The notes: generated by a model from the letters alone, not told the origin. A stretch of DNA of 64,000 nt from Paenibacillus tyrphae (GCF_000722545.1 NZ_JNVM01000006.1:531575-595574), one strand, 5' to 3'; shown: positions 7,964-16,776, counted from the stretch's first letter. Numbers and translations: made by a program.

Positions 7964-8989
7964 TTACTTGATCGTCGCGTGTTCCGGATACACCCGGTTC
8001 ACGACATTGTAGTTCAGTCCGGTCCAATATTCGGATGCTTTCGGGTCGGCGATCCGGCGCTCGTCTTTCTCGATTTCGCTGTAATCATCGGTCATCAGAA
8101 AATCCTCTACATCGTTCATATTGGCAAAAGCCATGATCGTAATACCGTCAATTCCGCTTGAGGCGGGATGCCAGAACGGCTCCCCTTCGGATACCGGACC
8201 TATATTATGAAGCTGAACGTAACGCTTGACGTATTTGTGCGCCGCAGACTTCGCCAGTACCAGATTCGCATGCTTACGGAGCCAGTCCTCCTGAAACTCC
8301 TCTCGGCTCATGCCCTCTTGTCTTCGGTGAATCTTCACGAGCAGGATCGGGTCGCGCTGCGTTGCGCTCGGCAATATAATGTGCTCTGTCGCAATAACAG
8401 GGGCCAACTCGCGGAAAATGGCCTGGTCTTCAGGAACAATTTTCGTCCGGAGATTCTCTTGGCTGAAAACGGCTTTCAAATCGTCGGGGGTGCTAAAAGC
8501 AAGATAGGCCATGCCATCCCAATCCGGTCGTCTGTATTCCGGAATGTGACCGATGACCGTATCGTACAGCTCGCCGTTTGCGTCGGTCGGGGCCACGTAA
8601 GGCGGCGGGGTAAACTGGGTCGGACCCGCGGAAATGCGATGCACCTGATCGTATCGGGCCAAGTGCTGGATCTTTCCCTCCTCCGTGTCCTGCGCATAAA
8701 TAAAGCGGGGGCCGTGAACTTTGCGCCAATACTCCGCCCATTTTTCATAACTGGTATTCGGATCGCCCCCTAATGCAAGCTTCTGCGAGGGATCCGCAGG
8801 GTCGGCAACCGCCTTTCCTTCCTGATCAAGAAGGGTATTCGGATCTCGTCGGCGTTGATCCAGCGGCGTGTTGTCGGCGCGGGACAACAAGGAGGCCAGA
8901 ACGGTCATTGGCTCCCGGAGAGACCGGTAATTCTCAAGATAAGGCGAACGATGGGAAAACTCACTCTCGCGTGGCGAATGCTGTTTCAT
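7964..8989 (-). CDS. EthD-domain protein with two ferredoxin-like repeats
   Basis: A predicted cytoplasmic protein of 341 residues. Two stretches carry the EthD hallmark: EYWRKVHGPRFIY in the first half and SREEFQEDWLRKHANLV in the second, each followed by a hydrophobic beta-strand-like segment, so it is a tandem EthD (dimeric alpha/beta barrel) protein. EthD-related proteins accompany oxidative degradation of ethers and aromatics or act as stress proteins; no catalytic role is certain. The start at 8989 (MKQHSP) is preceded by AAGGAG eight bases upstream; an upstream in-frame ATG at 9031 lies near the palindrome and is less likely. It lies between an ArsR regulator and an MFS pump on the same strand. 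Confidence 0.8.
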   Translation of the reverse strand: MKQHSPRESEFSHRSPYLENYRSLREPMTVLASLLSRADNTPLDQRRRDPNTLLDQEGKAVADPADPSQKLALGGDPNTSYEKWAEYWRKVHGPRFIYAQDTEEGKIQHLARYDQVHRISAGPTQFTPPPYVAPTDANGELYDTVIGHIPEYRRPDWDGMAYLAFSTPDDLKAVFSQENLRTKIVPEDQAIFRELAPVIATEHIILPSATQRDPILLVKIHRRQEGMSREEFQEDWLRKHANLVLAKSAAHKYVKRYVQLHNIGPVSEGEPFWHPASSGIDGITIMAFANMNDVEDFLMTDDYSEIEKDERRIADPKASEYWTGLNYNVVNRVYPEHATIK

Positions 8990-9078
8990 GATACTCGCTC
9001 CTTTTGAAATTTTTGTTGGCATGGACTCCATTTAGATACCAAGGCGAATCCAACTTTTCGTCCGCATTTCTCAATATG

Positions 9079-9104
9079 TATATATCCAGAAATTTAGATA
9101 TATA
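9079..9104. promoter_or_regulatory. Palindrome upstream of the EthD-MFS genes
   Basis: A 26-bp imperfect inverted repeat with outer arms TATATATC and GATATATA lies between the ArsR stop (9147) and the EthD start (8989). Its core ATATC...GATAT is shared with the palindrome upstream of the arsR-type gene, so it is the probable operator of that regulator. Confidence 0.5.
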
Positions 9105-9146
9105 ACTGCAAAAAATAAGAAGGCAGTGCCCGACGAACAGGCGTGC

Positions 9147-9458
9147 CTACAATTCATTCCGCATATATTCCGTAAATTCCCGCAGCAATTGTTCATTTCT
9201 TCGGTAATAGGTCCACTGGCCGTAACGTCTGGATTCCAAAAGTCCTGCTTTTTGCATCATGGACAAATAGCTCGAAACAACGGATTGCGTTAACTCGGTT
9301 TTGGCTTGAATACTGCCTACGCAAATCCCCCCTTTGAAATCGGCATCTTTGGGCAAGTAGATTTGAGGGCCAAAATGTTGTTCCGGATGCTTTAGCCATT
9401 CCAAAATTTGACGACGGGCTTCGTTAGACAACGCTTTAAATATCATCGTGGTATCCAT
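9147..9458 (-). CDS. ArsR-family winged-helix repressor
   Basis: A DNA-binding regulator of 103 residues, the usual ArsR size. The domain begins FKALSNEARRQILEWL, continues with the recognition helix region LTQSVVSSYLSMMQKAGLLE and ends in the wing SRRYGQWTYYRRNEQ. No CxC or DxHxxH metal site is apparent; a single Cys lies in GGICVGSIQ, so it may sense an organic ligand or redox change instead of a metal. Comparable regulators are often annotated with DUF-type quinone or solvent responses. It precedes the EthD and MFS genes on the minus strand, and similar palindromes flank it on both sides, which suggests autoregulation and control of the two downstream genes. Confidence 0.87.
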   Translation of the reverse strand: MDTTMIFKALSNEARRQILEWLKHPEQHFGPQIYLPKDADFKGGICVGSIQAKTELTQSVVSSYLSMMQKAGLLESRRYGQWTYYRRNEQLLREFTEYMRNEL

Positions 9459-9467
9459 AGCTTTACT

Positions 9468-9487
9468 ATATCTATTTTTTCAGATAT
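9468..9487. promoter_or_regulatory. Palindrome upstream of the ArsR-type gene
   Basis: ATATCTA, six T and CAGATAT form an imperfect inverted repeat ten bases upstream of the start codon at 9458. The half-sites ATATC/GATAT match those of the palindrome at 9079-9104. Probable autoregulatory operator. Confidence 0.5.
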
Positions 9488-9621
9488 GTCAATGTCTATA
9501 TTTCGATGGCGCTGTTCTACAAGCCAAGTCCGGGTCCAGAACCGGCGTGACTTTGCACATCCGTCAAGAAAAGAAAGAGGCAACTCAACCGCCTGCTCTA
9601 CTCGACTGGGCGTTTTGATCG

Positions 9622-10641
9622 TTAAACCATCACCTCCTCAATGTGCAGCTGCCGCTCCCCGCTCAAATCGAGAAACGATTCCCCGACTTTGACCAGCGGA
9701 TGCGTATCGTCATGCGGATTAATGAACACCACCTCTCCCATCCGGCCATCGGTTAGCTTGACACTGCGCCCGATCAAGCCTTTGATCATGTTATCCAGAA
9801 AAACAGCGGATACGTGCGGATCCAACTGGCCGAATGCACCCTTGCGCATCCGGTCGATCACCTCATGAAACGGGAGAGCTTCGTGATAAGGACGGCTGGA
9901 CGACATCGCATGATACACATCGGCCACGGCGACGATCCGGCTTAACAAATCCGGTTGATTCCCCTTCAGCCTCAATGGGTATCCTCTTCCGTCTGCGCGT
10001 TCATGGTGCTGCAGGGCAACTTGGGCTACACGGGAATTGAGCCCGACCGTCTCCTTTAACATCTCGTAGCCGTAAATCGTATGGCGCTTCATCTCCGCCG
10101 ATTCTTCGGGAGTTAATTTGCCGGGCTGCTGCAGGATTTCACCCGGAATTTTTACTTTTCCAACATCGTGAAGCACGGCCGCCAAGGACAACAGCGCCAT
10201 ATCGGCCTTTCCGAGCCCCAGCCACTTGCCGAGCATGATCGACAGCACCCCGACCCCGACACTGTGCTTGTGGATATACTCCTCGTCCTTTGCCTTAACG
10301 GCTGCGAAAATGTAAAACATATCGGGATATTCCGCGATTTCCTGCACCATGGGAAGAAGCTCGTTTTTGATTTCGAGCAGGGGAACCTTTTTTTTCCGAA
10401 GAATGTGTTCGAACAAATTTTTAGAATAGCGTGAAGCCTCCGACACCAAATCAATGGGGGCCGGTTCGAGACCCGATGCATTGTTATCCATTAAGATCAC
10501 CTCCGAATAATTCACACGGTGCTGCTCCAGCAGCCTGATATGCTCTTGCTCCATCGGGAAGCGCGCAGGAACCAGTACAAGTCCCGCGGCATTGGTAATA
10601 TCCCGCTCCGCCTGCTTGCCGAGCAGTTCTTCTAATGACAT
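9622..10641 (-). CDS. HD-GYP domain c-di-GMP phosphodiesterase
   Basis: A cytoplasmic protein of 339 residues. Residues 1-110 form an N-terminal domain without a recognised signature. The HD-GYP domain follows, with the HD pair at 158-159 (VLHDVGKVKIP), further metal ligands in KRHTIYGYEM, HHERADGRG from residue 212, the GYP triad at 220-222 and DVYHAMSS. All family metal ligands are present, so hydrolysis of c-di-GMP is expected. The C-terminal 80 residues resemble the small domain found in many Paenibacillus HD-GYP proteins. The start at 10641 (MSLEE) has GGGAGG seven bases upstream; an in-frame ATG at 10674 lacks this. It stands alone, downstream of the terminator of the response regulator gene. 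Confidence 0.9.
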   Translation of the reverse strand: MSLEELLGKQAERDITNAAGLVLVPARFPMEQEHIRLLEQHRVNYSEVILMDNNASGLEPAPIDLVSEASRYSKNLFEHILRKKKVPLLEIKNELLPMVQEIAEYPDMFYIFAAVKAKDEEYIHKHSVGVGVLSIMLGKWLGLGKADMALLSLAAVLHDVGKVKIPGEILQQPGKLTPEESAEMKRHTIYGYEMLKETVGLNSRVAQVALQHHERADGRGYPLRLKGNQPDLLSRIVAVADVYHAMSSSRPYHEALPFHEVIDRMRKGAFGQLDPHVSAVFLDNMIKGLIGRSVKLTDGRMGEVVFINPHDDTHPLVKVGESFLDLSGERQLHIEEVMV

Positions 10642-10724
10642 GACGGGCCCTCCCTTTTTTCCATATGCTATCAAACCGTCCTCTCAAAATTCTCACAGAC
10701 ACCGACCGGAACGAAAAAAAAGAA

Positions 10725-10747
10725 GCCGCCGGAGCGACTCCGACGGC
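10725..10747 (-). terminator. Terminator of the SARP-type response regulator gene
   Basis: GCCGCCGGAG (10725-10734) and CTCCGACGGC (10738-10747) form a stem with a three-base loop. On the minus strand it is followed by a run of eight T interrupted by CTTC. It lies 25 bases after the stop at 10773. Confidence 0.85.
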
Positions 10748-10772
10748 CTGTGTGCGTTACGGATCAATCGTT

Positions 10773-11888
10773 TCATACTCTTCCCAGGACCCCTGCGCGG
10801 ATCCTTATCTCCTCCGGCGGCTCCGTTCCGAACTCTCGGCGATAAGCGGCTTCGAACCGTGCATAATGCGCCGCCAGCTTCTCTAATTTCCCGCGGTTCG
10901 CGTACATGTCCATCAGGAGCAAATTCATCTCTTCCTGCAGCGGATACAGCGCCAAATAGCTGTCCAGTCTCCGCTCCGCTCTCGTCCATTCTTGTCCGGC
11001 GATATCGCGCTCGACCAAGCTGCGCAGAAGCGCCGTATACTGTCTGGCGTACCCTTCTTCAAGCGAAGCTTTCCACACGTAATCTTTTTTATCCAGCAGC
11101 GGACCTTTGTACAAGGAGCATAGCCGTTCCGCTTGCTCGGCATCCTGCATGACTCCGAGCAGCACGGGTCCGTACCCTTCATACGCCAGCACATCGTACG
11201 TCAAGCCGGCCGCGTCCAGTCTGTATCCATCGTTTATTTTTCGGATGTCCATTCCGATCTCGTGCCCTTTCAGCAGCTTCTTCAAACGGTAAATCGTATT
11301 GTGCAGATTATGAGACGCCCGGTCCTCCTTCATTTCCGGCCACAATAAATCGGCCAGATGCCACTTGCTGAGCTCCCGACCCGGATGGCAGAGAAACAAA
11401 GCGAACAACTCCTCGGTTTTGCGTGTCGGAAATCGGACCGGCACCCCTTCCCGATTGCGGACCTCGAAGCCGCCGAAGCAGCGGATCGCGGCCGCGCGTT
11501 CCTGCGGCTCGGCAGGGAGAACAGACCGCTGCTGCTTGACCAGACGATCCGCAATCCGTTCGATCGCCGCCGGGGTCACAGGCTTCAGAATATAATCGAA
11601 GGCATATACTTGAAACGCGTCCAGAGCATACTGCTTATAGGCTGTACTAAAAATAATTTTGGTCTCTTCGGACAGCTCGTTTATGTTCCGCGCCAGTTCG
11701 AGTCCGTTCATCTTCGGCATTTCCACGTCGAGAAAGACGACATCCGGCTTAAGCTCCGACAGACGGGCCAGCGCTTCCAGCGGATTCGTAAATGCGCCCA
11801 CAATGGTATAATGCGGATTTTGGCCGATGACATAGTTCATTAAATCCAGAATCGGTTTTTCGTCTTCGACAATAATGGTATGAAACAA
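10773..11888 (-). CDS. Response regulator with SARP-type output (REC, winged helix, bacterial transcriptional activator domain)
   Basis: A cytoplasmic transcription factor of about 371 residues. Residues 1-120 are a receiver domain with acidic pair ED, phospho-acceptor in VVFLDVEMPKMNG, the conserved Thr/Ser in IFSTAY and Lys in ILKPV. Residues 145-240 are an OmpR-like winged helix (FPTRKTEELFALFL, LHNTIYRLKKLL) and residues 250-370 a tetratricopeptide-like BTAD domain. This architecture is common in Paenibacillus for regulators paired with 7TMR-type kinases. The start is a TTG at 11886-11888 (MFHTIIVEDE); the open frame reaches 11903 but that codon overlaps the GGGAGGG binding site. It lies 57 bp downstream of the large hybrid kinase gene and is its probable partner. 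Confidence 0.87.
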   Translation of the reverse strand: MFHTIIVEDEKPILDLMNYVIGQNPHYTIVGAFTNPLEALARLSELKPDVVFLDVEMPKMNGLELARNINELSEETKIIFSTAYKQYALDAFQVYAFDYILKPVTPAAIERIADRLVKQQRSVLPAEPQERAAAIRCFGGFEVRNREGVPVRFPTRKTEELFALFLCHPGRELSKWHLADLLWPEMKEDRASHNLHNTIYRLKKLLKGHEIGMDIRKINDGYRLDAAGLTYDVLAYEGYGPVLLGVMQDAEQAERLCSLYKGPLLDKKDYVWKASLEEGYARQYTALLRSLVERDIAGQEWTRAERRLDSYLALYPLQEEMNLLLMDMYANRGKLEKLAAHYARFEAAYRREFGTEPPEEIRIRAGVLGRV

Positions 11889-11945
11889 CCTCTTCCCTCC
11901 CAATAAGGCATTTCGCAGGCAAAATCCGCTTTCCGGCGGCTTCGT

Positions 11946-14900
11946 TTAACCGTCGCTGCCGGACGCCTCGGCAGAGTCCACGGGCAAGTACATCGTTACC
12001 TTGGTTCCGCTTCCCGGTTCGGAGCTAATGATCAATGTAGCTCCCGGGATCGAATCGAGCCGCTTGCGGATGTTCGCAATGGCGATGCCGCCGTCCGACG
12101 CCTCGCCTTTGGACATCCGGTACAGCAGATCGTCCGGAATGCCGATGCCGTCGTCCTCGACGACGACTCTTATGTACCCTTCTCCCTCGTGAATCTTTAG
12201 CGCAACCGTGCCGAACCCTTCCTTTTCGAACAGTCCGTGCCGGATCGCGTTCTCCACGAACGGCTGGATGCATAAAGAAGGAATGTGATGATGATGATCG
12301 ACCTCGTCCACATCGCATTCAAATTGGAACCGTTCGCCGAAGCGCGCCTTTTCGATCTCGACATACGCCTGAATCAGCTCCAATTCCCTATACAAGGGAA
12401 CGAACAGCGCGGAGCGGTCCATTTCGAGAATATAGCGCAAATATTGGCTGAGCATCGTCAGCAAATAAGCCGCCTTCTCGCCATTCGTGTAACAGAACGA
12501 GATGACGCTGCTCAAGGCATTGTATAAAAAATGCGGCTTGATCTGGGCTTGATGAAACGCATGCTCGCTCTTGATCGCTTCTTGAATCGACGTCTTCATG
12601 GCGATCAGCGTTTGAATTCTGGCGGTGAGCGTCTCCGCCACAAACGGCTTGGTGATATAGTCGTTCGCCCCGGCTCCGAAGCCGAGAGCAATGTCCTGCG
12701 GGGTGTCTTTAGCCGTCGCGAACAAGATGGGCAGATCGAGAATGGAATACTGGTTCCGCAGCATCCGGCACAGCTCGATCCCGGACATACCCGGCATCAT
12801 GACGTCCAGAATGACCAGATCGACCTGCGGATGCTTTCCCAGCTTGACCAACGCTTCTCGGGCGGAAAACGCCGTCAGCACGTTATATTTATGCTGCTTC
12901 AGAAGGTTAAGCAAAAGATGAATATTCGAAGCCTCGTCGTCGACGATCATAATCGTGCGGCCTGGCTGATCCTGAACATCCAGCGGCACGCTGCCGGAGG
13001 CGACCCGCTGCGGCTCCGAAGTCGTATACGCCGCTTCGCGGTAAGCCGGAATCCGCTCCACACTTGGCAAAGTAAACATCATCCGCGTTCCTTGGCCGAC
13101 CTCGGACCAATCTACCCGGATTTCCCCTTCCATTCGCTCGACCAGCTTTCGGCTAATGTACAAGCCGACGCCTATCCCGGTGTATCCGTCCTGCGGGAGC
13201 GGTGGACCCGGCTGTTCGAAATAATCAAAGATGATTTCGTGTTTGTCAGGAGCTATCCCCGTTCCCGTATCCTCGACGAAGATCGATACCGTGCCGCCGA
13301 GCACGCTTGACCTTACCCGGACAGTCCCTTGGCTCGTATGCTTGATCGCGTTATGTACGAGGTTGTACATGACCTGACGCAGCCGGTTTTCGTCCGCCCG
13401 CACCCAGACGTCGGAACCGACTTGATTATCAAGCCATACCTCTTTACCCAAAAGCTCGAACTGCAGCACATCGAACACGATCTGCACCACGACCCTCACA
13501 TCCACGACGGTTAGCTGCAGCCGCAGCTCTCCGTGCTTCAGACGGCTGACATCAATGAGATCGTGAATCAGCATCGACAGTTTGACGGACGTATCCTTGA
13601 TCAGCCACAAATTTTGTTTTTGCTTCGAAGATAAATTGCGCTCCTCGTCATCCAGCAAATACGCCGTCATGTTCATGATGCCGTGCAGAGGCGTCTTGAT
13701 CTCGTGGGACGTCTGCGCCAAAAATTCATCCTTCAGCTGATTGGAAACCGCCAGCTGATGCGAAAGCGCCTCCGTCTTCTCATAGGCATTGGCGAATCGC
13801 ACCGCCAGCAGCATGTTGATGAATCCAATGAAGCAGGCAATGCCCACTTTTCCTAGTAAGTCGGTCGGGGTCATATTCACCGTGTAAAGAATACTATCGA
13901 TCATAAAGACCGTCAGCGAGACGATCCCCCCGATAAACAGGGTCAATTCCTTCCGGTTTGCCGCATCCCATTCTTTGCGGGTATACAAATAAATCATTCG
14001 ACCAAGGAGAAACAGGGAGACAACGCCCATATACATTAAAAATAAAGGCTTGACCTCGCTATGCATACGATAGGGCAGAACAACCACGGCCACCATGTAA
14101 ACGACAATCGGGGCCAGCATTCGGCCGATGGTGCGGGATCTCAGCAAACGTACGTCGATGGAGCAGAAGAACAGCACAATGACAATCCCGCCGAAAAACT
14201 CGCTTAAATCGATCAGCTTGTAGGCGATGTCGAAAGGAACCCAGGGCAGCAGCCTCATAAAAATTTTCTCGCCGATAAGCGTCTGCTGAAACAAAAGGGT
14301 CAACAAATAGATGCCGCTGAATAAATACGTTTTGTCTCTTCTGCCGAGATAGTAGAAGCTGAGATGATACGCTCCGAATATGCCCAAAATAAAGACAGAC
14401 GCAATGTCGGTGCCGATCTGGATGCTGTTGAGCTTCGTCATATCCCCGTGCAATCCGAATTGAATCGAATTGACGATGCCGCCGTTGGCGTACACGTGAT
14501 TCGCCACTTGAATCACAATTTCGATTTCGCGCCCATTCGTGTGAAAAAATGCAGTATAAGGTGTATTGCCCGGTTGATGCACGGCTCCGTCCGCTGCGGG
14601 ATATCCGCTGCCCCCTTCGGCCTTTCCATTGACGAACAGACGGTGGGACATCCGGATGCTTCTTATTTTTAAACCGAATACTTCATCCGCGGCCGGCACG
14701 ATCACTTTCAGCCGGTACGTCCCGAAGCCCTGCTTGCTGATGCCGCCGGCTTTTTGCTCCCCTTTCCACGTGCCGGGTACGGATACGTAAGAACCCCCGG
14801 CAAGCGGGCCCCGCTGAAAATCGGCAGGCTCCAGCAGCCGCCCTTCGTAAAACTCCCACTCCCCGTCCAAGACGGCCAAACCCTGCCGGTGAAAATCCCA

Positions 14901-15044
14901 GCCGGACAAATCCTGCACTCCCCGCTTGGCCGGCGGAGTGTTCCCGTTCGGGATCGTCTGGGCATAAATCGCGACGAATAGCGCCATGGAAAGTGAAAAG
15001 ATCAAGCCGATCATGATGAGCTTGCGGTAATGTGCGCTTGTCAT
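11946..15044 (-). CDS. Large hybrid sensor kinase: 7TMR-DISM input, HisKA core, receiver and second LytS-type kinase core
   Basis: A membrane kinase of 1032 residues. A signal/TM helix (7-27) is followed by an extracellular jelly-roll domain (DLSGWDF, LDGEWEFYEGRL), then seven hydrophobic helices (about 200-400) of the 7TMR-DISM type. HisKA lies at about 430-500 (LAQTSHEIKTPLHGIMN, acceptor His), HATPase_c at about 540-650 (NLVHNAIKH, DTGTGIAP), then a receiver domain at about 690-800 (IMIVDDEASNIHL, VILDVMMPGMSG, ITKPF). A second, His_kinase-type core ends the protein (QIKPHFLYNALSSVI, IQPFVENAIRHGLF, DDGIGIPD). The start at 15044 is behind GGAAGGAG. Together with the SARP regulator at 10773-11888 it forms a signalling unit; the stimulus is unknown. 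Confidence 0.9.
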   Translation of the reverse strand: MTSAHYRKLIMIGLIFSLSMALFVAIYAQTIPNGNTPPAKRGVQDLSGWDFHRQGLAVLDGEWEFYEGRLLEPADFQRGPLAGGSYVSVPGTWKGEQKAGGISKQGFGTYRLKVIVPAADEVFGLKIRSIRMSHRLFVNGKAEGGSGYPAADGAVHQPGNTPYTAFFHTNGREIEIVIQVANHVYANGGIVNSIQFGLHGDMTKLNSIQIGTDIASVFILGIFGAYHLSFYYLGRRDKTYLFSGIYLLTLLFQQTLIGEKIFMRLLPWVPFDIAYKLIDLSEFFGGIVIVLFFCSIDVRLLRSRTIGRMLAPIVVYMVAVVVLPYRMHSEVKPLFLMYMGVVSLFLLGRMIYLYTRKEWDAANRKELTLFIGGIVSLTVFMIDSILYTVNMTPTDLLGKVGIACFIGFINMLLAVRFANAYEKTEALSHQLAVSNQLKDEFLAQTSHEIKTPLHGIMNMTAYLLDDEERNLSSKQKQNLWLIKDTSVKLSMLIHDLIDVSRLKHGELRLQLTVVDVRVVVQIVFDVLQFELLGKEVWLDNQVGSDVWVRADENRLRQVMYNLVHNAIKHTSQGTVRVRSSVLGGTVSIFVEDTGTGIAPDKHEIIFDYFEQPGPPLPQDGYTGIGVGLYISRKLVERMEGEIRVDWSEVGQGTRMMFTLPSVERIPAYREAAYTTSEPQRVASGSVPLDVQDQPGRTIMIVDDEASNIHLLLNLLKQHKYNVLTAFSAREALVKLGKHPQVDLVILDVMMPGMSGIELCRMLRNQYSILDLPILFATAKDTPQDIALGFGAGANDYITKPFVAETLTARIQTLIAMKTSIQEAIKSEHAFHQAQIKPHFLYNALSSVISFCYTNGEKAAYLLTMLSQYLRYILEMDRSALFVPLYRELELIQAYVEIEKARFGERFQFECDVDEVDHHHHIPSLCIQPFVENAIRHGLFEKEGFGTVALKIHEGEGYIRVVVEDDGIGIPDDLLYRMSKGEASDGGIAIANIRKRLDSIPGATLIISSEPGSGTKVTMYLPVDSAEASGSDG

Positions 15045-15145
15045 TTCTAATCTCCTTCCCATGAAATGCCGTCCTATGGTCATTCTATCATTTCAACCTC
15101 TCAAAAAACTCACAAAAATTACAGCATGATGCAAAAACAAAAAAA

Positions 15146-15165
15146 GAGCAGCTCGCCGCTTGCTC
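15146..15165 (-). terminator. Terminator of the MarR-type gene
   Basis: GAGCA (15146-15150) and TGCTC (15161-15165) with inner GC pairs, followed on the minus strand by seven T, TG and more T. It lies 65 bases after the stop at 15230. Confidence 0.7.
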
Positions 15166-15229
15166 CATGCCGTTTCTTTCGTTCGGTTTTGTAAATGCGT
15201 CCGCTTGTCCGTCCGGTCCGTTGCTCCCT

Positions 15230-15685
15230 CTAGCCTTCTCCTTTTTTCAACGCCTCGGATACTTTCGTCAGGGCCTTCTCGACGGCCTTCCGCTCCTCTT
15301 CGTCCAGCACGCTGACGAAGTAATTGTAAATCCCCTCCGCATAGACCGGCCACGTTCTGAGAAATTCCCGCTTCCCTTCCCGGGTCAGTACGGCAAAAGC
15401 TCCCCGACGGTCTTCCTCCGTCCGTTCCCTTTCGACAAGCCCTTCTCGTTCCAGCCGCTCGATCACCCGGGTCAGTCCGCTGCGGGTTAACACGACTTTA
15501 TTGGCCAAATCGCTCATCCGCAGCTTTTTGTCCGGCGACTGGTACAGGGCTACCAAAACATCATACGTCGTAAGCGGCTCTCTTCGTTGATCGGATAAAT
15601 CCGCTTCGATTCGTTTAATCACGGCGGCATGGGCATTGACAAAAGCCCGCCAAACCGAAAGCTGGTCTTCCTCAAGTCGGTGCAT
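15230..15685 (-). CDS. MarR-family repressor
   Basis: A dimeric winged-helix regulator of 151 residues. The core reads TTYDVLVALYQSPDKKLRMS, then LANKVVLTRSGLTRVIERLE (recognition helix) and the wing VERERTEEDRRGAFAVLT, all canonical for MarR. The start at 15685 (MHRLEED) has AGGAGG nine bases upstream; the frame extends to 15727 but there overlaps the intergenic operators. It is transcribed away from the EamA exporter gene at 15825, and the 139-bp gap holds two perfect inverted repeats, so it probably represses both itself and the exporter until a ligand binds. The ligand may be the exported compound. Confidence 0.9.
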   Translation of the reverse strand: MHRLEEDQLSVWRAFVNAHAAVIKRIEADLSDQRREPLTTYDVLVALYQSPDKKLRMSDLANKVVLTRSGLTRVIERLEREGLVERERTEEDRRGAFAVLTREGKREFLRTWPVYAEGIYNYFVSVLDEEERKAVEKALTKVSEALKKGEG

Positions 15686-15740
15686 CCCGTTCTTCCTCCT
15701 GAATTGAACATCGGATAACTTCATCATACTTGATTCCGCG

Positions 15741-15801
15741 TTGACGGAGCAACTAAACCGTGTTAATTTAGTTGCATAAGAAATAGTTGATTACACAACT
15801 A
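15741..15801. promoter_or_regulatory. Promoter and two palindromic operators between MarR and EamA genes
   Basis: CAACTAAA (15750-15757) and TTTAGTTG (15767-15774) form a perfect 8-bp inverted repeat with a 9-bp spacer; TAGTTG (15784-15789) and CAACTA (15796-15801) form a second with a 6-bp spacer. Both share the half-site TAGTTG. A plus-strand promoter TTGACG (15741-15746), 17-bp spacer, TAATTT (15764-15769) overlaps the first repeat, as expected for MarR repression. Confidence 0.68.
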
Positions 15802-15824
15802 TATTCGAAAGGGAGGGAGCTTTC

Positions 15825-16685
15825 TTGAACGGCATGCTTCTCGGGCTTGTGTCGGCTTTATCCTTCGGAACGGCCGATTTCTTCGCGGGAAAATCGAGCA
15901 AAAAAATCGGCGTATTTTCCACTCTCTTTTATATGCAGCTCGTCGGCCTCCTCTTTTTGACGGCCGCCGTCTTCTGGAAGGGACAATGGCATGCTCTGCT
16001 GTCGCCCCAACATGTTGCCGCAGCCAGCCTCTGGATGGCGGTCGATCTGATCGGAATTCTTTGTCTGTATCAAGGCCTGCGCACCGGAAGCTCCGCCGTC
16101 GTCGCGCCTGTCGCCTCCAGCTTCTCGGCAGTGACCGTCGTTCTGGCTTTTCTGTTCGGGGAACGATTGGGCGCAGGGACTTGGCTCGGCATCGTCATCA
16201 CGTTGTCGGGAGTCGTACTCGCATCCATGGTATGGTCCGGGAAGTCAAAACAGCGCTCAGGCGCTGCGATGGCAAGCGGAGTGTTTTGGGCCATCCTGGC
16301 CTCTCTGTTTCTCGGTGTGGCCTTCTTCGGACTCCGTTTCGCGCAGGAAGCGCTCGGCGGTCTGCTGACCGTCTGGATCGGACGGCTTCAGGCCACGATC
16401 CTGCTTCCAGTCCTTTATTGGCTGCTGAAGATCAAGCTCACTCCTCCAAGCCGAAGCAGTGCCGGATTGGTCGCCATCGTCGGCATTCTGGATGCAGTCG
16501 CTCTTGTCAGCTACAACACCGGGTTGGGACTGGAGGATACCTCCATCGTCATCACGGCAACTTCGCTGTTTGCCATCGTGACTTTGCTGTGGGGGGTGCT
16601 TGCGGGAGGCGAAAAACCGGCATGGAATCAATGGATCGGGGTAGGCTGCACCTTCGCCGGCATCCTGATCGTGTCTTGGCAGTAA
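15825..16685 (+). CDS. EamA/DMT-family exporter
   Basis: A 286-residue membrane protein with about ten hydrophobic helices in two repeated halves of the EamA fold. The first half begins LGLVSALSFGTADFFAGKSS and ends with GIVITLSGVVLASM; the second begins AILASLFLGVAFFGLRFA and ends GVGCTFAGILIVSW. Members export amino acids or small metabolites. The start is TTG at 15825 behind GGGAGG; an ATG at 15834 is a less well placed alternative. Divergent from a MarR regulator whose probable operators overlap the promoter. Convergent with the siderophore operon's last gene; a shared bidirectional terminator separates them. Confidence 0.9.
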   Translation: MNGMLLGLVSALSFGTADFFAGKSSKKIGVFSTLFYMQLVGLLFLTAAVFWKGQWHALLSPQHVAAASLWMAVDLIGILCLYQGLRTGSSAVVAPVASSFSAVTVVLAFLFGERLGAGTWLGIVITLSGVVLASMVWSGKSKQRSGAAMASGVFWAILASLFLGVAFFGLRFAQEALGGLLTVWIGRLQATILLPVLYWLLKIKLTPPSRSSAGLVAIVGILDAVALVSYNTGLGLEDTSIVITATSLFAIVTLLWGVLAGGEKPAWNQWIGVGCTFAGILIVSWQ

Positions 16686-16718
16686 CGGCATGAAAGTCAA
16701 CTGTTCGCAAAAAAATAA

Positions 16719-16766
16719 AAAGATTGCCGCGCCCCGGCCTTTCTGGCGGGACGGTCGGCAATCTTT
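16719..16766. terminator. Bidirectional terminator between EamA gene and siderophore operon
   Basis: AAAGATTGCCG (16719-16729) and CGGCAATCTTT (16756-16766) form an 11-bp stem, with T-rich tracts on both strands (TTTTT on plus; TTTTTATTTTTTT on minus). It ends both the plus-strand gene (stop 16685) and the minus-strand MFS gene (stop 16777). Confidence 0.88.
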
Positions 16767-16776
16767 TTCGTACATA

